A stretch of 5,697 bases of DNA from Bacteroidota bacterium (GTDB taxonomy: Bacteria; Bacteroidota; Bacteroidia; Chitinophagales; UBA2359). How positions within the stretch are numbered: the first letter of the stretch is position 1; every line of letters begins with the position of its first letter. The notes beneath the pieces were generated by a model, which saw nothing but the letters and a program-made list of their open reading frames with translations, searched no databases and was not told the origin of the DNA. Below are positions 5,257 to 5,697 of the stretch, piece after piece. Made by a program: the position numbers and the translations under genes. Location: positions 1 to 5,697 of the forward strand of contig JAHDGP010000309.1 of assembly GCA_020627525.1 (NCBI GenBank), in the 5' to 3' direction.

Positions 5257-5697
5257 TTATAATGAAAAAACATTTCCATTCATCTTCCAATCAACAAAAA
5301 GTTCACGATTAAACCTATATAACTTAGCTGGTCTGTACATCAAAGATTTCTGAACTTCTTTTGTATCCTCAATAAATTTCATCATACTTAGCTTTCTCCT
5401 AAAATTCCGTTTATCAAGAGCAATGCCTAAGATTACTTCGTATAAATTTTGTAATTGCGGTAAGGTAAATTTCTCCTCAAGTAATTCAAATGCAGTTGTT
5501 TTGTATCGAATATCAGATTTTAATCTTAAAATAGCAGTCTTTACAATTTGAGAATGATCAAAACTCAATTCAGGGATATTGGCAAAACTAAACCAATCCC
5601 CATTTTCCGATAAATCCGTATTTTTTAAGGCAACTTCAGAGTACCTAACAAAGCTGTAGTAAGAAACAGTAATAACTCTTCCAAAAGGATGTCTGTT
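5257..5697 (-). CDS. NrtR-type Nudix/winged-helix transcriptional regulator, C-terminal part
   Basis: The frame is open on the - strand from the right edge to the TAA at 5257-5259 (146 visible residues); the N-terminus lies outside. Reading from the edge, RHPFGRVITVSYYSFV is the part of the Nudix fold that follows the catalytic box in NrtR-like proteins. LSFDHSQIVKTAILRLKSDI is the linker into the winged helix. FTLPQLQNLYEVILG and LDKRNFRRKL form the characteristic DNA-binding domain. In this family the Nudix part is usually a ligand sensor rather than an enzyme. Known members regulate NAD metabolism, and in Bacteroidota sugar catabolism such as arabinose or xylose use. The effector cannot be chosen here because the Nudix box and the regulated genes are off-window. 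A TTG at 5568 is in frame but lies mid-domain and is not the start. The protein ends LFVDWKMNGNVFSL, converging on the small Cys/Lys-rich gene. Confidence 0.85.
   Translation of the reverse strand, partial: NRHPFGRVITVSYYSFVRYSEVALKNTDLSENGDWFSFANIPELSFDHSQIVKTAILRLKSDIRYKTTAFELLEEKFTLPQLQNLYEVILGIALDKRNFRRKLSMMKFIEDTKEVQKSLMYRPAKLYRFNRELFVDWKMNGNVFSL

Noticed and set aside
5081..5290. Reverse-strand open frame of 69 codons over the small Cys/Lys-rich gene.
   Set aside because: Its Phe/Leu/Pro-rich product is what the antisense of a Lys/Gly-rich gene gives, it overlaps the NrtR-like 3' end, and the forward frame has a promoter and ordered cysteines.

Overview
The window looks like a piece of a Bacteroidota chromosome, probably a flavobacterial or cytophagal lineage; I cannot name a genus. 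Four things point there: low G+C, starts without Shine-Dalgarno sequences, a Bacteroidota-type promoter (TTG, 20 bases, TAnnTTTG) before a small gene, and the closest resemblance of the kinase and regulator being to RprX/RprY-type pairs. I see no tRNA, rRNA, CRISPR array, insertion sequence or phage gene.

Layout from left to right. (1) Bases 1-323, + strand: the 3' end of a pentapeptide-repeat gene that begins outside the window. (2) Bases 324-513: a non-coding stretch with short repeats and dyads. (3) Bases 514-1086, + strand: a DUF4126 membrane protein. (4) Bases 1120-1917, - strand: a membrane-anchored alpha/beta hydrolase, convergent with DUF4126. (5) A strong intrinsic terminator on the - strand (1955-1987) separates it from a two-component pair transcribed leftward: a histidine kinase with a periplasmic PDZ domain (4896-2785), then an OmpR-family response regulator (2727-2020). 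(6) Bases 4897-5096: a divergent intergenic region with two perfect palindromes and a direct repeat near the kinase, and a good promoter near the small gene. (7) Bases 5097-5246, + strand: a 49-residue Cys/Lys-rich protein. (8) Bases 5257-5697, - strand: the C-terminal part of an NrtR-type Nudix/winged-helix regulator that runs off the right edge.

The kinase and regulator form one signalling unit. The kinase's periplasmic region of about 400 residues carries an HtrA-like PDZ fold, so it may sense a peptide or protein C-terminus in the envelope (inference). The other genes look like housekeeping or accessory neighbours and do not form an obvious pathway. The least explained items are the small Cys/Lys-rich gene with its almost leaderless promoter and the PDZ-bearing kinase. 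I see no clear evidence of a complete new multi-gene system.

Three gene ends are corrected here from the longest open frames. The hydrolase starts at the ATG at 1917, not a TTG inside the terminator. The kinase starts at the ATG at 4896, not an upstream GTG. The pentapeptide and NrtR-like frames stay open to the window edges.
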